This document shows positions 26,088-34,707 of a DNA stretch of 64,000 nt, in pieces. Every line of letters begins with the position of its first letter. The stretch's first letter is position 1. Source of the stretch: DASXUX01 sp036504595. Its GTDB lineage: Bacteria; Planctomycetota; SZUA-567; H5-PLA8. Location: assembly GCA_036504595.1 (NCBI GenBank), contig DASXUX010000042.1, forward strand, positions 1 through 64,000, written 5' to 3'. A program made the translations under genes and the position numbers. The notes under the pieces were generated by a model that searched no databases, was not told the DNA's origin, and saw only the letters and a list, made by a program, of their open reading frames with translations.

Positions 26088-27017
26088 ATGGCCGAACAAA
26101 GTCTCTCTCCGCCAGTGACTCCGGCCAAACCGCCGCCCAAACCCTTTCTCGCCTGGTATTGGCGTGTACTGCGCATTGTCATTCTTTCATACCTCGGCAT
26201 TCTCGTGTTTCTCTATTTTGCACAGCGAAAACTGATCTTCGTCGGCATGAACACGCAAGGCCACGCGCCCGTCGCCCCGAGGCCCGGAATAGAACTGCTG
26301 CCCTTGACGACGGCGGCCAGGGAAAAGGTTTTCGCCGCCTTCGGTCCTGCCTTAATGCCTGATGATAAGGCGGACCCGCAGGCAGCGCAGCGCCCGACCA
26401 TCATCTTCTGCTATGGAAATGCAATGTGTCTGCGCGACGCCATGCAGGAACTCAACGCACTGCGGCGCCTTGGGGCGAACGTCATTATTCCGGAGTACGT
26501 CGGTTACGGAATCAGCAGCGGCGAGGCGAGCGAGTCGGGTTGCTACGCCGCTGCGGACGCCGCTTACGAGCATCTTCTGACGCGCAAGGACATTGACCCC
26601 TCGAAGATCATTTCGTGCGGCTGGTCCTTGGGCGCAGCGGTGGCGATCGACTTGGCGTCGCGAAAACCTGTCGCTGCGCTGGCAACGTTCAGCGCTTTTT
26701 CCAGCATGGCCGCGGAAGGAAACGCGACGTATCCATTCCTTCCGACGTTGGTGGTCTCGATGATCCTGCGCCACCGCTTCGACAGTATCAGCAAGATCGG
26801 CAGCGTGAAGTGCCCGATCCTCATCGGCCACGGAAAACAGGACGAGATGATTCCTTACGCCATGGCCGACGCGCTCGCCGCCGCCGCGAAATCCTCCGTG
26901 ACGCGACTTGCCATTGAGGGCGCCAACCATAACGATGTGTTCGGCGCGGGCCTCAGCCAGGTCGAGCCGGCCATGCACATGCTGTTGGAAAAAGCCGCGC
27001 TCGCGCCGAACAAGTAA
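26088..27017 (+). CDS. Alpha/beta hydrolase with N-terminal membrane anchor
   Basis: A 309-residue protein. Residues about 25-45 (VILSYLGILVFLYFA) form one membrane segment. The rest is an alpha/beta hydrolase: the nucleophile elbow GWSLGA (Ser180), an acid in GHGKQDEMIP and the histidine in GANHNDVF form the catalytic triad. It resembles the BEM46/YfhR-type membrane-anchored hydrolases, whose substrates are mostly unknown. It is preceded by a GGAGG-like ribosome-binding site (tcggaggtaataa). It is 48 bp after the sulfatase and may be co-transcribed. Confidence 0.85.
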   Translation: MAEQSLSPPVTPAKPPPKPFLAWYWRVLRIVILSYLGILVFLYFAQRKLIFVGMNTQGHAPVAPRPGIELLPLTTAAREKVFAAFGPALMPDDKADPQAAQRPTIIFCYGNAMCLRDAMQELNALRRLGANVIIPEYVGYGISSGEASESGCYAAADAAYEHLLTRKDIDPSKIISCGWSLGAAVAIDLASRKPVAALATFSAFSSMAAEGNATYPFLPTLVVSMILRHRFDSISKIGSVKCPILIGHGKQDEMIPYAMADALAAAAKSSVTRLAIEGANHNDVFGAGLSQVEPAMHMLLEKAALAPNK

Positions 27018-27034
27018 TTTGCGGCAGTTCGGAA

Positions 27035-27120
27035 GTGGGGTATGGGGTATCGGGTATAGGGTATAGGGAATGGAGAACAACAAGCCGCCCCTATACCCGA
27101 TACCCTATACCCCATACCCC
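27035..27120. repeat. Inverted arms of GGGTATA tandem repeats
   Basis: The left arm is GGGGTATCGGGTATAGGGTA-type and the right arm is the complement, CCCTATACCCGATACCCTAT-type, with about 15-20 nt between. They lie in the gap between the hydrolase and DUF1638 genes and would fold into a long hairpin. It is the clearest paired-arm case in the window. Confidence 0.75.
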
Positions 27121-27164
27121 CGCCCCCGTTACGCAGAGAGCTCCACTTTACCCAAGGATGCTCC

Positions 27165-27911
27165 ATGAAACTCAAGCTCATTAGTTGCGAAATTTTCTAC
27201 CGCGAGATGTGCGCCGCCGTCGCGCGCTCACCCCATCAGGTTGACGTTGAGTTCCTGTCCAAAGGACTCCACGACATGACCTCACAGGAGATGGTCGCGC
27301 GGATTCAGGAAGTGCTCGACCGCGTCGAAGCGGCCCGCTATGACGCCGTCGTGCTCGGCTACGCGCTCTGCAACAACGGCCTGGTCGGCCTGCAGGCCCG
27401 CTACGTGCCGCTTGTCCTTCCGCGCGCGCACGATTGCATCTCCCTCTTTCTGGGCAGTTCGCAGCGCTACCTGCAGTACTTCAACGATCATCCCGGCGTG
27501 TACTTCATGACGACGGGTTGGATGGAACGCGGCAAAGCTCCCGGCGGCGAACTTAAGCAGCATTCCATCACCCACAAAACCGGCATGGACCAGACCTATG
27601 AGGAAATGGTCCAAAAGTATGGCGAGGAGAACGCGAAGTTCCTCTGGGAAACGCTCGGCGACATGACGCGCAACTATACGCAGTTCACGTTCATCGAGAT
27701 GGGCATTGAACCCGACGACAGCTTCGAACGCCAGACGCGCGATGAAGCCGCCGCTCGCGGCTGGAAGTATGAAAAAGTCGCCGGCGACATGAGCATGATC
27801 CAGCGCCTCCTCAACGCTCAATGGGACGAAAAGGAAGTCCTCGTCGTGCAACCCGGTTACAAGATCGTCGCCAGCTTCGACGATGGGATCATCGCAGCCG
27901 AAAAGGTGTGA
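27165..27911 (+). CDS. DUF1638 domain-containing protein
   Basis: A 248-residue soluble protein matching the DUF1638 family: KLISCEIFYREMC at the start, the YDAVVLGYALCNNGLVGLQA segment (about residues 60-80), then RAHDCISLFLGS. Family members often sit near corrinoid methyltransferase genes, but none is present here, so the function stays unknown. The cysteines in the N-terminal and CISLFLG regions could bind metal or thiol. No signal peptide is seen. It is likely an independent gene following the GGGTATA repeat. Confidence 0.85.
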   Translation: MKLKLISCEIFYREMCAAVARSPHQVDVEFLSKGLHDMTSQEMVARIQEVLDRVEAARYDAVVLGYALCNNGLVGLQARYVPLVLPRAHDCISLFLGSSQRYLQYFNDHPGVYFMTTGWMERGKAPGGELKQHSITHKTGMDQTYEEMVQKYGEENAKFLWETLGDMTRNYTQFTFIEMGIEPDDSFERQTRDEAAARGWKYEKVAGDMSMIQRLLNAQWDEKEVLVVQPGYKIVASFDDGIIAAEKV

Positions 27912-27985
27912 CGGCTTCCGTTGTCAGTTGTCCGTGGGCAGTTGTCCGGTAATATCAGCCCGTTCTCATCGAAAAGGAGGAACGT

Positions 27986-28573
27986 ATGCGTTCAATCTGC
28001 CTGCTGCTGACGCTGCTGGCGTGTGTGTGTTTCGGCGAAGATGCCAAGCCCGCCGAAAAGGGCAAAGCTGTCGATCTCTTCGACGGCAAGACGCTGACCG
28101 GATGGAAGGTGATCACCTGCGAAGTCGAAGTGCAGGACGGGAACATCTTTCTCAAAGGCGGCAATGGTGTCCTTCGCACGGAGAAGACCTACAAGGATTT
28201 CGTCCTCGAATGCGAATGGAAATCGCTTAAGCCCGACAATTGGGACTCCGGCGTCTTCTTCCGCTGCGGCGATCCGCCAAAGAACTATCCCTGGCCCAAG
28301 ACCTATCAGGCAAACTTGCGCAAGGGACTCGAAGGAAACGTGCAGGAGCTTCCCGAAGCCCGCAGCACCGGCTTGACCAAGCCCGGAGAGTGGAACCACT
28401 TCAAGCTGACCGTCATCGGCACCACCGCGGAACTGGAAATCAACGGCAAGCCTGCGTGGAAAGCCGGCGGCGTCACCACGCCCGAGGGCTTCATCGCCCT
28501 GCAGTGCGAAGTCCCCGGCGGCGGCCAGTTCCTCTTCCGAAACATCAAGGTCGTGGAGCTTGAGGCAAAGTAG
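27986..28573 (+). CDS. DUF1080 (3-keto-disaccharide hydrolase) domain protein, exported
   Basis: A 195-residue exported protein with a signal peptide (MRSICLLLTLLACVCFGEDA). The beta-sandwich domain contains VDLFDGKTLTGWK, FVLECEWKS, NWDSGVFFRCGDP and the closing GFIALQCEV. These are DUF1080 (also annotated 3-keto-disaccharide hydrolase) features, related to concanavalin-like glycan-binding folds. Planctomycetes carry many copies. A strong AAAAGGAGG ribosome-binding site precedes the ATG. It probably acts on carbohydrate outside the cytoplasm. It is a single-domain, minimal-length member. Confidence 0.88.
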   Translation: MRSICLLLTLLACVCFGEDAKPAEKGKAVDLFDGKTLTGWKVITCEVEVQDGNIFLKGGNGVLRTEKTYKDFVLECEWKSLKPDNWDSGVFFRCGDPPKNYPWPKTYQANLRKGLEGNVQELPEARSTGLTKPGEWNHFKLTVIGTTAELEINGKPAWKAGGVTTPEGFIALQCEVPGGGQFLFRNIKVVELEAK

Positions 28574-28627
28574 CGCAATCCTCCTGGATTGCGCACTCCG
28601 ACGAACGCAATCCAGGAGGATTGCGCC
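28574..28627. repeat. Perfect 21-bp inverted repeat (GCAATCCAGGAGGATTGC type)
   Basis: Two arms of 21 bp (28,575-28,595 and 28,608-28,627 approximately), perfectly complementary around a 12-nt loop, fill the gap between the DUF1080 and ABC ATPase genes. No T-tract follows, so it is not a standard terminator. The right arm ends a few bases before the ATG of the ATPase and may hide or expose its ribosome-binding site, since the GGAGG inside the arm is the only candidate. Confidence 0.75.
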
Positions 28628-28629
28628 AC

Positions 28630-29607
28630 ATGATCATCTGCGAGAACCTCACCCGCTACTTCGGCAGCTTCGCCGCCGTTGATCACGTCTCGATCCATAT
28701 CCCGCGCGGTGCGATTTGCGCGCTCGTCGGCCCCAACGGCGCCGGCAAAACGACGACCATGCGCATGCTCAGCACGTTGTTGCTGCCGTCGCGTGGGCGA
28801 GCGTCCGTCGGCGGCCGCGACATTGTTAAAGCTCCGCGCGCCGTGCGGCAGCTACTGGGTTACCTGCCGGAAACGTTCAACCTCTACGACGACATGACCG
28901 TTGAACGCTATCTGCAGTTCTTCGCGCGAGCCTACGGCATGGCGGGTGAGGAAGCCTCGACGCGCATCATCGATTTCCTCGAACGTCTCGATTTGCGCGA
29001 GAAACGCAACGCACGCATCAGCACCCTCTCTCGCGGCATGCGCCAGCGCCTTGGCGTGGCGAAAAGTTTTCTGCACGATCCTGAAGTCGTTTTTCTGGAC
29101 GAGCCAGCCAGCGGGCTGGACCCGGTCGCGCGCGTGGAGCTGCGCGATTTCCTGAAGTATCAGCAGTACATGGGCAAGACCGTCGTGATCAGCTCGCACG
29201 TGCTCAAGGAACTCGCCGACTTTTGCGATCACGTAGCGATTATCCAGCGCGGGCGGCTCGTCGAGTTCGGCCCGATCAGCGGCGCTGGCGGCGTGCTCGC
29301 CAAATATCAGCAGACCGCGCAAACGGGCCTGCGCTACACGCTGCGAGCCCTGCGCGACACGCCACGGTTGGAAGAATTCCTGAAGACGCTGGATACCGTC
29401 TCCAACATTACGCGCCGCGATGTGACCGTCACCTTCGAGCTCAGCGGCGATGAAGAAATCGCCGCACAACTGCTCTCCCGGCTGACGGCCGCCGGTTTTG
29501 TGATCAGCCGCTTCAGCCCCGAAGAAATCGACTTGGAGCACGTTTACCGCCGCGCCAGTGCGGAGCCCAAGAACGCTCCCGCGCCCGAAGGAAGCGTGCT
29601 GAAATGA
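28630..29607 (+). CDS. ABC transporter ATP-binding protein
   Basis: ATPase subunit (325 residues) of a two-gene ABC-2-type transporter. Walker A is GPNGAGKTTT, the signature LSRGMRQRLGV, and Walker B VVFLDEPASGLDPVA, followed by the switch histidine SSHVL. The C-terminal extension of about 90 residues is of the type seen in ATPases with integral-membrane ABC-2 partners. The ATG at 28,630 lies two bases after a palindromic repeat whose GGAGG may be its ribosome-binding site. It overlaps the permease gene by four bases (ATGA). The substrate is unknown. Confidence 0.92.
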   Translation: MIICENLTRYFGSFAAVDHVSIHIPRGAICALVGPNGAGKTTTMRMLSTLLLPSRGRASVGGRDIVKAPRAVRQLLGYLPETFNLYDDMTVERYLQFFARAYGMAGEEASTRIIDFLERLDLREKRNARISTLSRGMRQRLGVAKSFLHDPEVVFLDEPASGLDPVARVELRDFLKYQQYMGKTVVISSHVLKELADFCDHVAIIQRGRLVEFGPISGAGGVLAKYQQTAQTGLRYTLRALRDTPRLEEFLKTLDTVSNITRRDVTVTFELSGDEEIAAQLLSRLTAAGFVISRFSPEEIDLEHVYRRASAEPKNAPAPEGSVLK

Positions 29608-31670
29608 GCGAACAGATCAGCCCAGAGGAGCGCAGCGCCGTTCCCTCCGGTTCCCCTCTCCCCCGCGAGGGAGAGGGGTTAGGGGTGAGGGGGCAACCCG
29701 TCGATTCCATCAGTGTCACGGTGGCGGAGTCAGAAATCCAAAATCCAAAATCCGCAATCCAAAATCCCCCGCCCCTCCCCACCGGCGACATGGATCGCTC
29801 GATTCTCTCATACCTGGGGTTGCCGTTCTTCTACCGTCACTGGCCGCCGCTGGGCACACGTCGCGCGACGTTTTGGGGATTTTTCCTACTCACCTTGATC
29901 ATTGTAGGCTGCCAAGTCGTGTACATGCCGTATGAACGCAACGCGTTCATGCTGAAGATCCGCGAGCTGGTCTTTGGCGGCGGCGGATCGTACCACACGT
30001 ATGAAGACGGATGCCGCGCGATCTTTCACACGCTATCAGTGTTCTCGCTGATTTTCTCATGCATCATTTCGCCTTTGCACTGCGCGTTTTCCTTCAGCAG
30101 CGAGCGCACCGCCGGCACCATTGAGTTCCTCCGGCTTTCGCCCATGCCGACGATCGGCGTCATCGTCGGCAAAATGCTGGCGCCCACCTGCCTGCTTCAG
30201 CTCTATTCGATCATCATGTTGCTGATCGGTTGCGTTTTCGGCTGGCTAGGCGGCGTGCCACTGGCGAACCTGACGATGGCTCTCATGGCCTTCGCCCTGA
30301 GCTGCATCACTCTGCACGCCGCTGGAGCGCTCCTCGCCGTGCTGACGCTAGCCTTCCGCGGGTTCGGCGCTGTCGGCGGCTTGATGGGGCTAGGCTTTCT
30401 GCTCAGCGTCCCGCCCCTTGGCGCATCCGGGGAACGAGGTTGGGAGTTCATTGCGTACATTTCGCCGTGGGGCGCATTTGATTCGCTCTTCTGGAACAGC
30501 TTCTGGGGCCAGTACCGGTACAAAGGCACCCCGGCTCTTTTCGCCGATCCTGCGCTGGTCAAGTATTTCGTGCTCGTCTTCCATGGCCTGTTCAGCACGC
30601 TGCTGATCTGGGCCGCGAGCCGCAAGCTGGACGACGAAAACAAAACCGCCCTGCCGTACCGCGCCTGGCTGATTCTATGGGGCTTCTTCGTTATTGTTTG
30701 CGTCGGCCTGGCACGGAATGTCTCCGTTTTTCGTCCGCGATACTGGGAAGATGCGGCGGGCGTAATGTGTTTCTGCGCGGTCGGCCTTTCACTGCTTGTG
30801 GTTGCCGATCAACCTCATCGACGCGAACTGGTTCTCGCGAACATCTGCGAATGCCTGGCCGGACGCGAGAAGCCGCCTAGTGCGCTCCGGCGCATGAAGC
30901 ACAGCCTGTTTATCGTGTTCATAAGTTCGCTCAGCAGCGCCGTTATCATGCTCTTCCTGCATGCCGGCAACCATCTGACTCCGCTCGTCGCCAGCATCTT
31001 CGTCTTCTGTATTTTCGTGTTGCTGATGGCTTCGGTCGTGCTGGAAACGGCGCTCGTGGGCTACGAATCGCGAGGGGGCAGACTGGGCGCAACCATCATC
31101 GGCGGCGCCATCGTTGTCGCGAGCCTGATCACGCCGCTCATTCACATGGCGATGTTCGAGAGCCGCTTCAGCCGGACGATGTGGATGGTGACCTATCACG
31201 AACAGACTCTCGCGCGCACGAAAGGACAGCTCGCTCCGCTGGAGCTGCAGGAGAAGCAGTTCCTGACGCAGATAGACAAGTTGCAGGCTTCGCCAAAGAG
31301 CCCTGCCCGGGATGCTCAGATTGCCGCGCTGCACTCGAAGTTACAGCCCGTCCAGAGCAACATGCAGAACATTCGTTCACAGTTGAACTATACGGAAAGC
31401 TCGATGGCCGAACTGCGACGCGACCCGGTCACCGCGGTTTATCTTTCCAAGGTAAGCAATGGCACGGAAGCCAAAGCGCTTCTGGATTTGTGCAACAAGG
31501 ATCCGCTGATGCTCCTGTGGCTCTACCACCCCGGCGCGGTCCTGTTCTACCCGTTGATGACCTCGGTGGTAGTCATCCTGACGTTCCTCTGGCGTGCCCG
31601 CGCGTACAACGGTCTGCTGAAGGAAGCACAAAAGGCGATGCAAGTCTCCGCCGCTCCGCGCGCAGCTTAG
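29604..31670 (+). CDS. ABC-2-type transporter permease, large
   Basis: A 688-residue membrane protein, the partner of the ATPase with which it overlaps by ATGA. About twelve hydrophobic segments are seen, with FFLLTLIIVGCQVV (about residue 95) as the first. The start at 29,604 puts residues 16-55 in repeat-derived sequence: SPLPREGEGLGVRG comes from the CCCCTAACCCC palindrome and ESEIQNPKSAIQNP from CCAAAAT heptamers. A coiled-coil-like stretch (TKGQLAPLELQEKQFLTQ) is near residues 530-600. An ATG at 29,790 just before the membrane domain is an alternative start. No substrate can be inferred. Confidence 0.8.
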   Translation: MSEQISPEERSAVPSGSPLPREGEGLGVRGQPVDSISVTVAESEIQNPKSAIQNPPPLPTGDMDRSILSYLGLPFFYRHWPPLGTRRATFWGFFLLTLIIVGCQVVYMPYERNAFMLKIRELVFGGGGSYHTYEDGCRAIFHTLSVFSLIFSCIISPLHCAFSFSSERTAGTIEFLRLSPMPTIGVIVGKMLAPTCLLQLYSIIMLLIGCVFGWLGGVPLANLTMALMAFALSCITLHAAGALLAVLTLAFRGFGAVGGLMGLGFLLSVPPLGASGERGWEFIAYISPWGAFDSLFWNSFWGQYRYKGTPALFADPALVKYFVLVFHGLFSTLLIWAASRKLDDENKTALPYRAWLILWGFFVIVCVGLARNVSVFRPRYWEDAAGVMCFCAVGLSLLVVADQPHRRELVLANICECLAGREKPPSALRRMKHSLFIVFISSLSSAVIMLFLHAGNHLTPLVASIFVFCIFVLLMASVVLETALVGYESRGGRLGATIIGGAIVVASLITPLIHMAMFESRFSRTMWMVTYHEQTLARTKGQLAPLELQEKQFLTQIDKLQASPKSPARDAQIAALHSKLQPVQSNMQNIRSQLNYTESSMAELRRDPVTAVYLSKVSNGTEAKALLDLCNKDPLMLLWLYHPGAVLFYPLMTSVVVILTFLWRARAYNGLLKEAQKAMQVSAAPRAA
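29650..29768. repeat. Two kinds of repeats inside the permease N-terminus
   Basis: The CCCCTCTCC…GGAGAGGGGTTAGGGG palindrome (29,652-29,692) is followed by CCAAAAT heptamers (29,738-29,768). Both lie in the coding region before the first membrane segment. Neither breaks the frame. Confidence 0.75.
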
Positions 31671-31687
31671 AAATCCAAAGCGTTTCA

Positions 31688-33415
31688 TCAGTCCCCGCGC
31701 TCCGGCCGCACTGCCAGCTCACCGCGGATTCGCTCAATCTCCTGCGTGATTTCGGCTTCGCCCGCCCCAATCTCCTTCAGCAGAAAGCCCGCCAGCGCGG
31801 CCGCGACCTCCGCCTCTTCATAGCCGACGGCGCTTGCTCCAGCTTCCTCCAGCATCGCTCGTTCGCCCAGATATCGCGCGCGAGTCAGGATTTTAATCTC
31901 GGCGTTCATGATTCGCGCCGTCGCAACCACCGGAATTCGGCCCGGCAGATCCGGCAGCGTGACCAGTAGATACGCCGCATGTTCCACACCTGCCGCGCGC
32001 AGGATTTCCCGACGGCCGGCATCGCCGAATACCGCCGCGTACCCGCTCGCGCTCAGTTTCTTCACCGTGTCGATGTTCATATCCACGATGGTCGGCTGAA
32101 CCCCGAAGTCCTTGAGGATGCGCGTGAGCGTCCGTCCGACCGGGCCATAGCCGACCACGATCGCCCGCGGACCGCCTTCCCTATTTTCGCCAGCAACCGA
32201 ACCATGCGCCTCGGTGCTGACGCTTCCCAGCCAGATGGCAACCCGATTGCCAAACGACGCGCTCCGTCCAACCAGCAATGGGGTCAGCAGCATCGAAAGC
32301 ACTGCCAGCGCCAGCACGAACTGATAGTCGTTGCCCGTCAACACCCCGCTGGCCGCTGCCTCGCGTCCGATCACGAACGAGAACTCGCCCACTTGAGCCA
32401 ATACAAGCGCCACACCCGCAGCGACAGCCGCCGGAATGCGCAAGATCGCCAGGGTCGCGGCCGTGCACAACCACTTCACCACGACGACGCCCGCCAGCGC
32501 GGCCAGCAGCCACAGCCCATGGCTCCACGCGAAACGCAGATCGACAAGCATCCCGATCGTCACAAAGAAAAACGCGAGCGCCAGATTGCGCAGCGTGCTC
32601 AAGTCCGCCAGAATCTGCGATGCGAACGGCGTGCGGCACAGTACCAGTCCACCCAAAAACGCACCCAGCGCCGCCGAGGCCCCGGCAAGTTGCGCCGCCA
32701 GAGCCACGCTCAGACACGCTCCCAGTGAAACCAGCGAAAAGGATTCAGGCGCTCGCGCCGCCGCTCCATGAAAAACGCGCGGCAGCAGGTAACGCGAGCC
32801 CGCAAACAGCAGCGGCAGCACGACCAGCAGCAGCCCCAACCGGAACACGGGCTGTGGAACGCCCACGATCGACGGCAGTGCTCCCGTCGTCGTAGCGCCT
32901 GCCTTCGGAGCTAAAAGCGGCAGCACGGCGACGGCGAGAATCGCCGCGATGTCCTGAAAGAGAAGAATCGAAAGCGCCACGCGGCAACGCTGGCTGTCCA
33001 TCTGCCGCTGCTCTTCAAACGCTTTCAGCACCAGCGCCGTCGAACTGAACGCAAGCATCAGCCCGATCACCAATCCGGCCTGAATCGACGATCCCAACGC
33101 CCATGCAATCCCGCCTGCGGCTCCGGCGGTCAACACCACCTGAAGCGTGCCGCCTGCAACGAACGCTTTGAGCTGCGCGCGCACATCCTCCAGGTGAAAC
33201 TCCAAGCCGATGAAGAACATCAGCAGCACGAGCGCCAACTCGGCAACCAGGTCGAACCCCTCGGGCGTCTGGAAAAGATGGTTTTGAAAAGGGCTGGCGA
33301 GCATTCCCAGCACAATGTAGCCGAGTACCGGCGACACTTTCACCCGCTGCAGCAACGCGACCAGTAGCGCGGCTCCGAGCGTCAACAGAGTGATGGCCAC
33401 AAACGTCTGATACAT
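31688..33415 (-). CDS. Monovalent cation:proton antiporter (Kef/CPA2 type) with TrkA-N domain
   Basis: A 575-residue inner-membrane antiporter. The N-terminal 380 residues hold about twelve membrane segments typical of CPA2 (LALVLLMFFIGLEFHLED, LGAFLGGLVL, GEFSFVIGREA). The C-terminal cytosolic part has a TrkA-N/RCK nucleotide-binding domain (AIVVGYGPVGRTLTRILKDF) that would gate transport. It likely exchanges K+ or Na+ for H+. KefB/C glutathione-specific residues cannot be verified. It is 70 bp from a K+ channel gene on the same strand, so both may work in potassium and pH homeostasis. It ends tail to tail with the ABC permease. Confidence 0.9.
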   Translation of the reverse strand: MYQTFVAITLLTLGAALLVALLQRVKVSPVLGYIVLGMLASPFQNHLFQTPEGFDLVAELALVLLMFFIGLEFHLEDVRAQLKAFVAGGTLQVVLTAGAAGGIAWALGSSIQAGLVIGLMLAFSSTALVLKAFEEQRQMDSQRCRVALSILLFQDIAAILAVAVLPLLAPKAGATTTGALPSIVGVPQPVFRLGLLLVVLPLLFAGSRYLLPRVFHGAAARAPESFSLVSLGACLSVALAAQLAGASAALGAFLGGLVLCRTPFASQILADLSTLRNLALAFFFVTIGMLVDLRFAWSHGLWLLAALAGVVVVKWLCTAATLAILRIPAAVAAGVALVLAQVGEFSFVIGREAAASGVLTGNDYQFVLALAVLSMLLTPLLVGRSASFGNRVAIWLGSVSTEAHGSVAGENREGGPRAIVVGYGPVGRTLTRILKDFGVQPTIVDMNIDTVKKLSASGYAAVFGDAGRREILRAAGVEHAAYLLVTLPDLPGRIPVVATARIMNAEIKILTRARYLGERAMLEEAGASAVGYEEAEVAAALAGFLLKEIGAGEAEITQEIERIRGELAVRPERGD

Positions 33416-33485
33416 AACTGCAGGTTTATTGGCTCAGCCCCGGCGCGCAAGAGAGTTCGCAAACCTGGTTTGTAGTTCGTGAACG

Positions 33486-34574
33486 TTATTTCTTGCCGTC
33501 AAACAGCGGGCGCAGCTTGCCAATCTCGCTGACCTGGCCCAGTACCACGATCACGCAATCGGGTTCCAGCAAAAAATCGGCCTTTGGATTATAGATGAAA
33601 TTCTCCACTCCCGGATGGCGCGCCGCCACGACCAGCACATCGCCAAGCTCGCGCAGGTCGGCGTTAGCCAGCGTCTTGCCTGCCAGCGCGCTGTCTTTCC
33701 CGACAACCAGTTCATCGAAGCGGACGCTGGTGCGCTGACGGAGCATGCTGTCGAGGAAGCCCGTCGTGGCGGGGCGCAACAGTTCGCTGACCATGCGCAG
33801 TCCGCCGATGGCCGTGGGACTCACGACCGAGTTCGCGCCGGCGATCGCCATCTTGTGCCGCGCGTGGTCCTCCACGCCTTTGCTGGTGATGCGAATGTCG
33901 GGATTCAGGTCGCGTGCTGAGAGCGTGACAAACAGATTGTCCTTGTCTTCCCCCAAACAGCACAGCAATCCTTCCGCCCGCTTGATGCCGGCGGATAACA
34001 GGGTTTCATCGGCTTCGGCGCGGCCAACGAGGTACAGAAACTCGCCCACTGTGTCTCGCAAGTGTTTGAGCCGCTCAGGGCTCTTATCAATGACGACGAA
34101 TGGCCGCCCGAGTTTCGTCAGCTCAGTGATACAATGCTCCCCCGTGCCGCCCGCGCCGCACACGATGACGTGCTTCTCCAGTTTGGCGATCTGCTGCTGC
34201 ATACGCCGCCTCCGAACCGAGTCACTGAAAATCCCATCAACGATCAAAGCCGTGACGTTGGAAATGATGAACGCCGGCACGCCCATGCCGGCCATCGCCA
34301 AAAACATCGTGAAGACCATCAGAAAATTGCTGTGCAGCGCCTGGATGTTCAGCCAGTCGCCATAGCCAATGGTCGATAGCGTGATCACGACCATGAACAG
34401 GCAGTCCAGCATGCTCCAGTGCTGGCCATAATAGGCGCCCGCCGCGAAATAAACGACGGTCGAGACCACAGCGACAATAAACAGCACGCCCATCCCGATC
34501 TTAAAAAAGCGCCAGGGATTGTAGCCTTCCAGACCGTGCTTGGGGAGAGTGGGCGCAATTTTCGGTTCAGCCAT
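33486..34574 (-). CDS. Potassium channel with TrkA-N (RCK) domain
   Basis: A 362-residue Kch/MthK-like channel. Two membrane segments (about 28-50 and 85-110) flank a pore loop with the selectivity filter TIGYGD (about residue 70). The cytosolic part is an RCK domain with VIVCGAGGTGEHC (GxGxxG) and a TrkA-C domain (DELVVGKDSALAGKTL). It conducts K+ out of or into the cell under ligand control. The antiporter gene lies directly downstream on the same strand. The start is the ATG giving MAEPKIAPTLPK, with no strong ribosome-binding site evident. Confidence 0.92.
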   Translation of the reverse strand: MAEPKIAPTLPKHGLEGYNPWRFFKIGMGVLFIVAVVSTVVYFAAGAYYGQHWSMLDCLFMVVITLSTIGYGDWLNIQALHSNFLMVFTMFLAMAGMGVPAFIISNVTALIVDGIFSDSVRRRRMQQQIAKLEKHVIVCGAGGTGEHCITELTKLGRPFVVIDKSPERLKHLRDTVGEFLYLVGRAEADETLLSAGIKRAEGLLCCLGEDKDNLFVTLSARDLNPDIRITSKGVEDHARHKMAIAGANSVVSPTAIGGLRMVSELLRPATTGFLDSMLRQRTSVRFDELVVGKDSALAGKTLANADLRELGDVLVVAARHPGVENFIYNPKADFLLEPDCVIVVLGQVSEIGKLRPLFDGKK

Positions 34575-34611
34575 ACACGACAGTCCAAGTGTTGAGAGCT
34601 AGAAAGTGTAG

Positions 34612-34706
34612 AATTCCAGACTCAAAATTCAAACCCGCAAAATCGCGGCCCACTTGCGAGCTCTCGTACCAGCCTTGGTTCTGAATTCTGCATTCTGAAT
34701 TCTGGA
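34612..34706. repeat. Inverted arms of AGAATTC-type short repeats
   Basis: The left arm has AGAATTCCAGA…AAAATTC and the right arm CTGAATTCTGCATTCTGAATTC, near complements. They fill the gap between anmK and the channel gene. Confidence 0.5.
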
Positions 34707-34707
34707 C

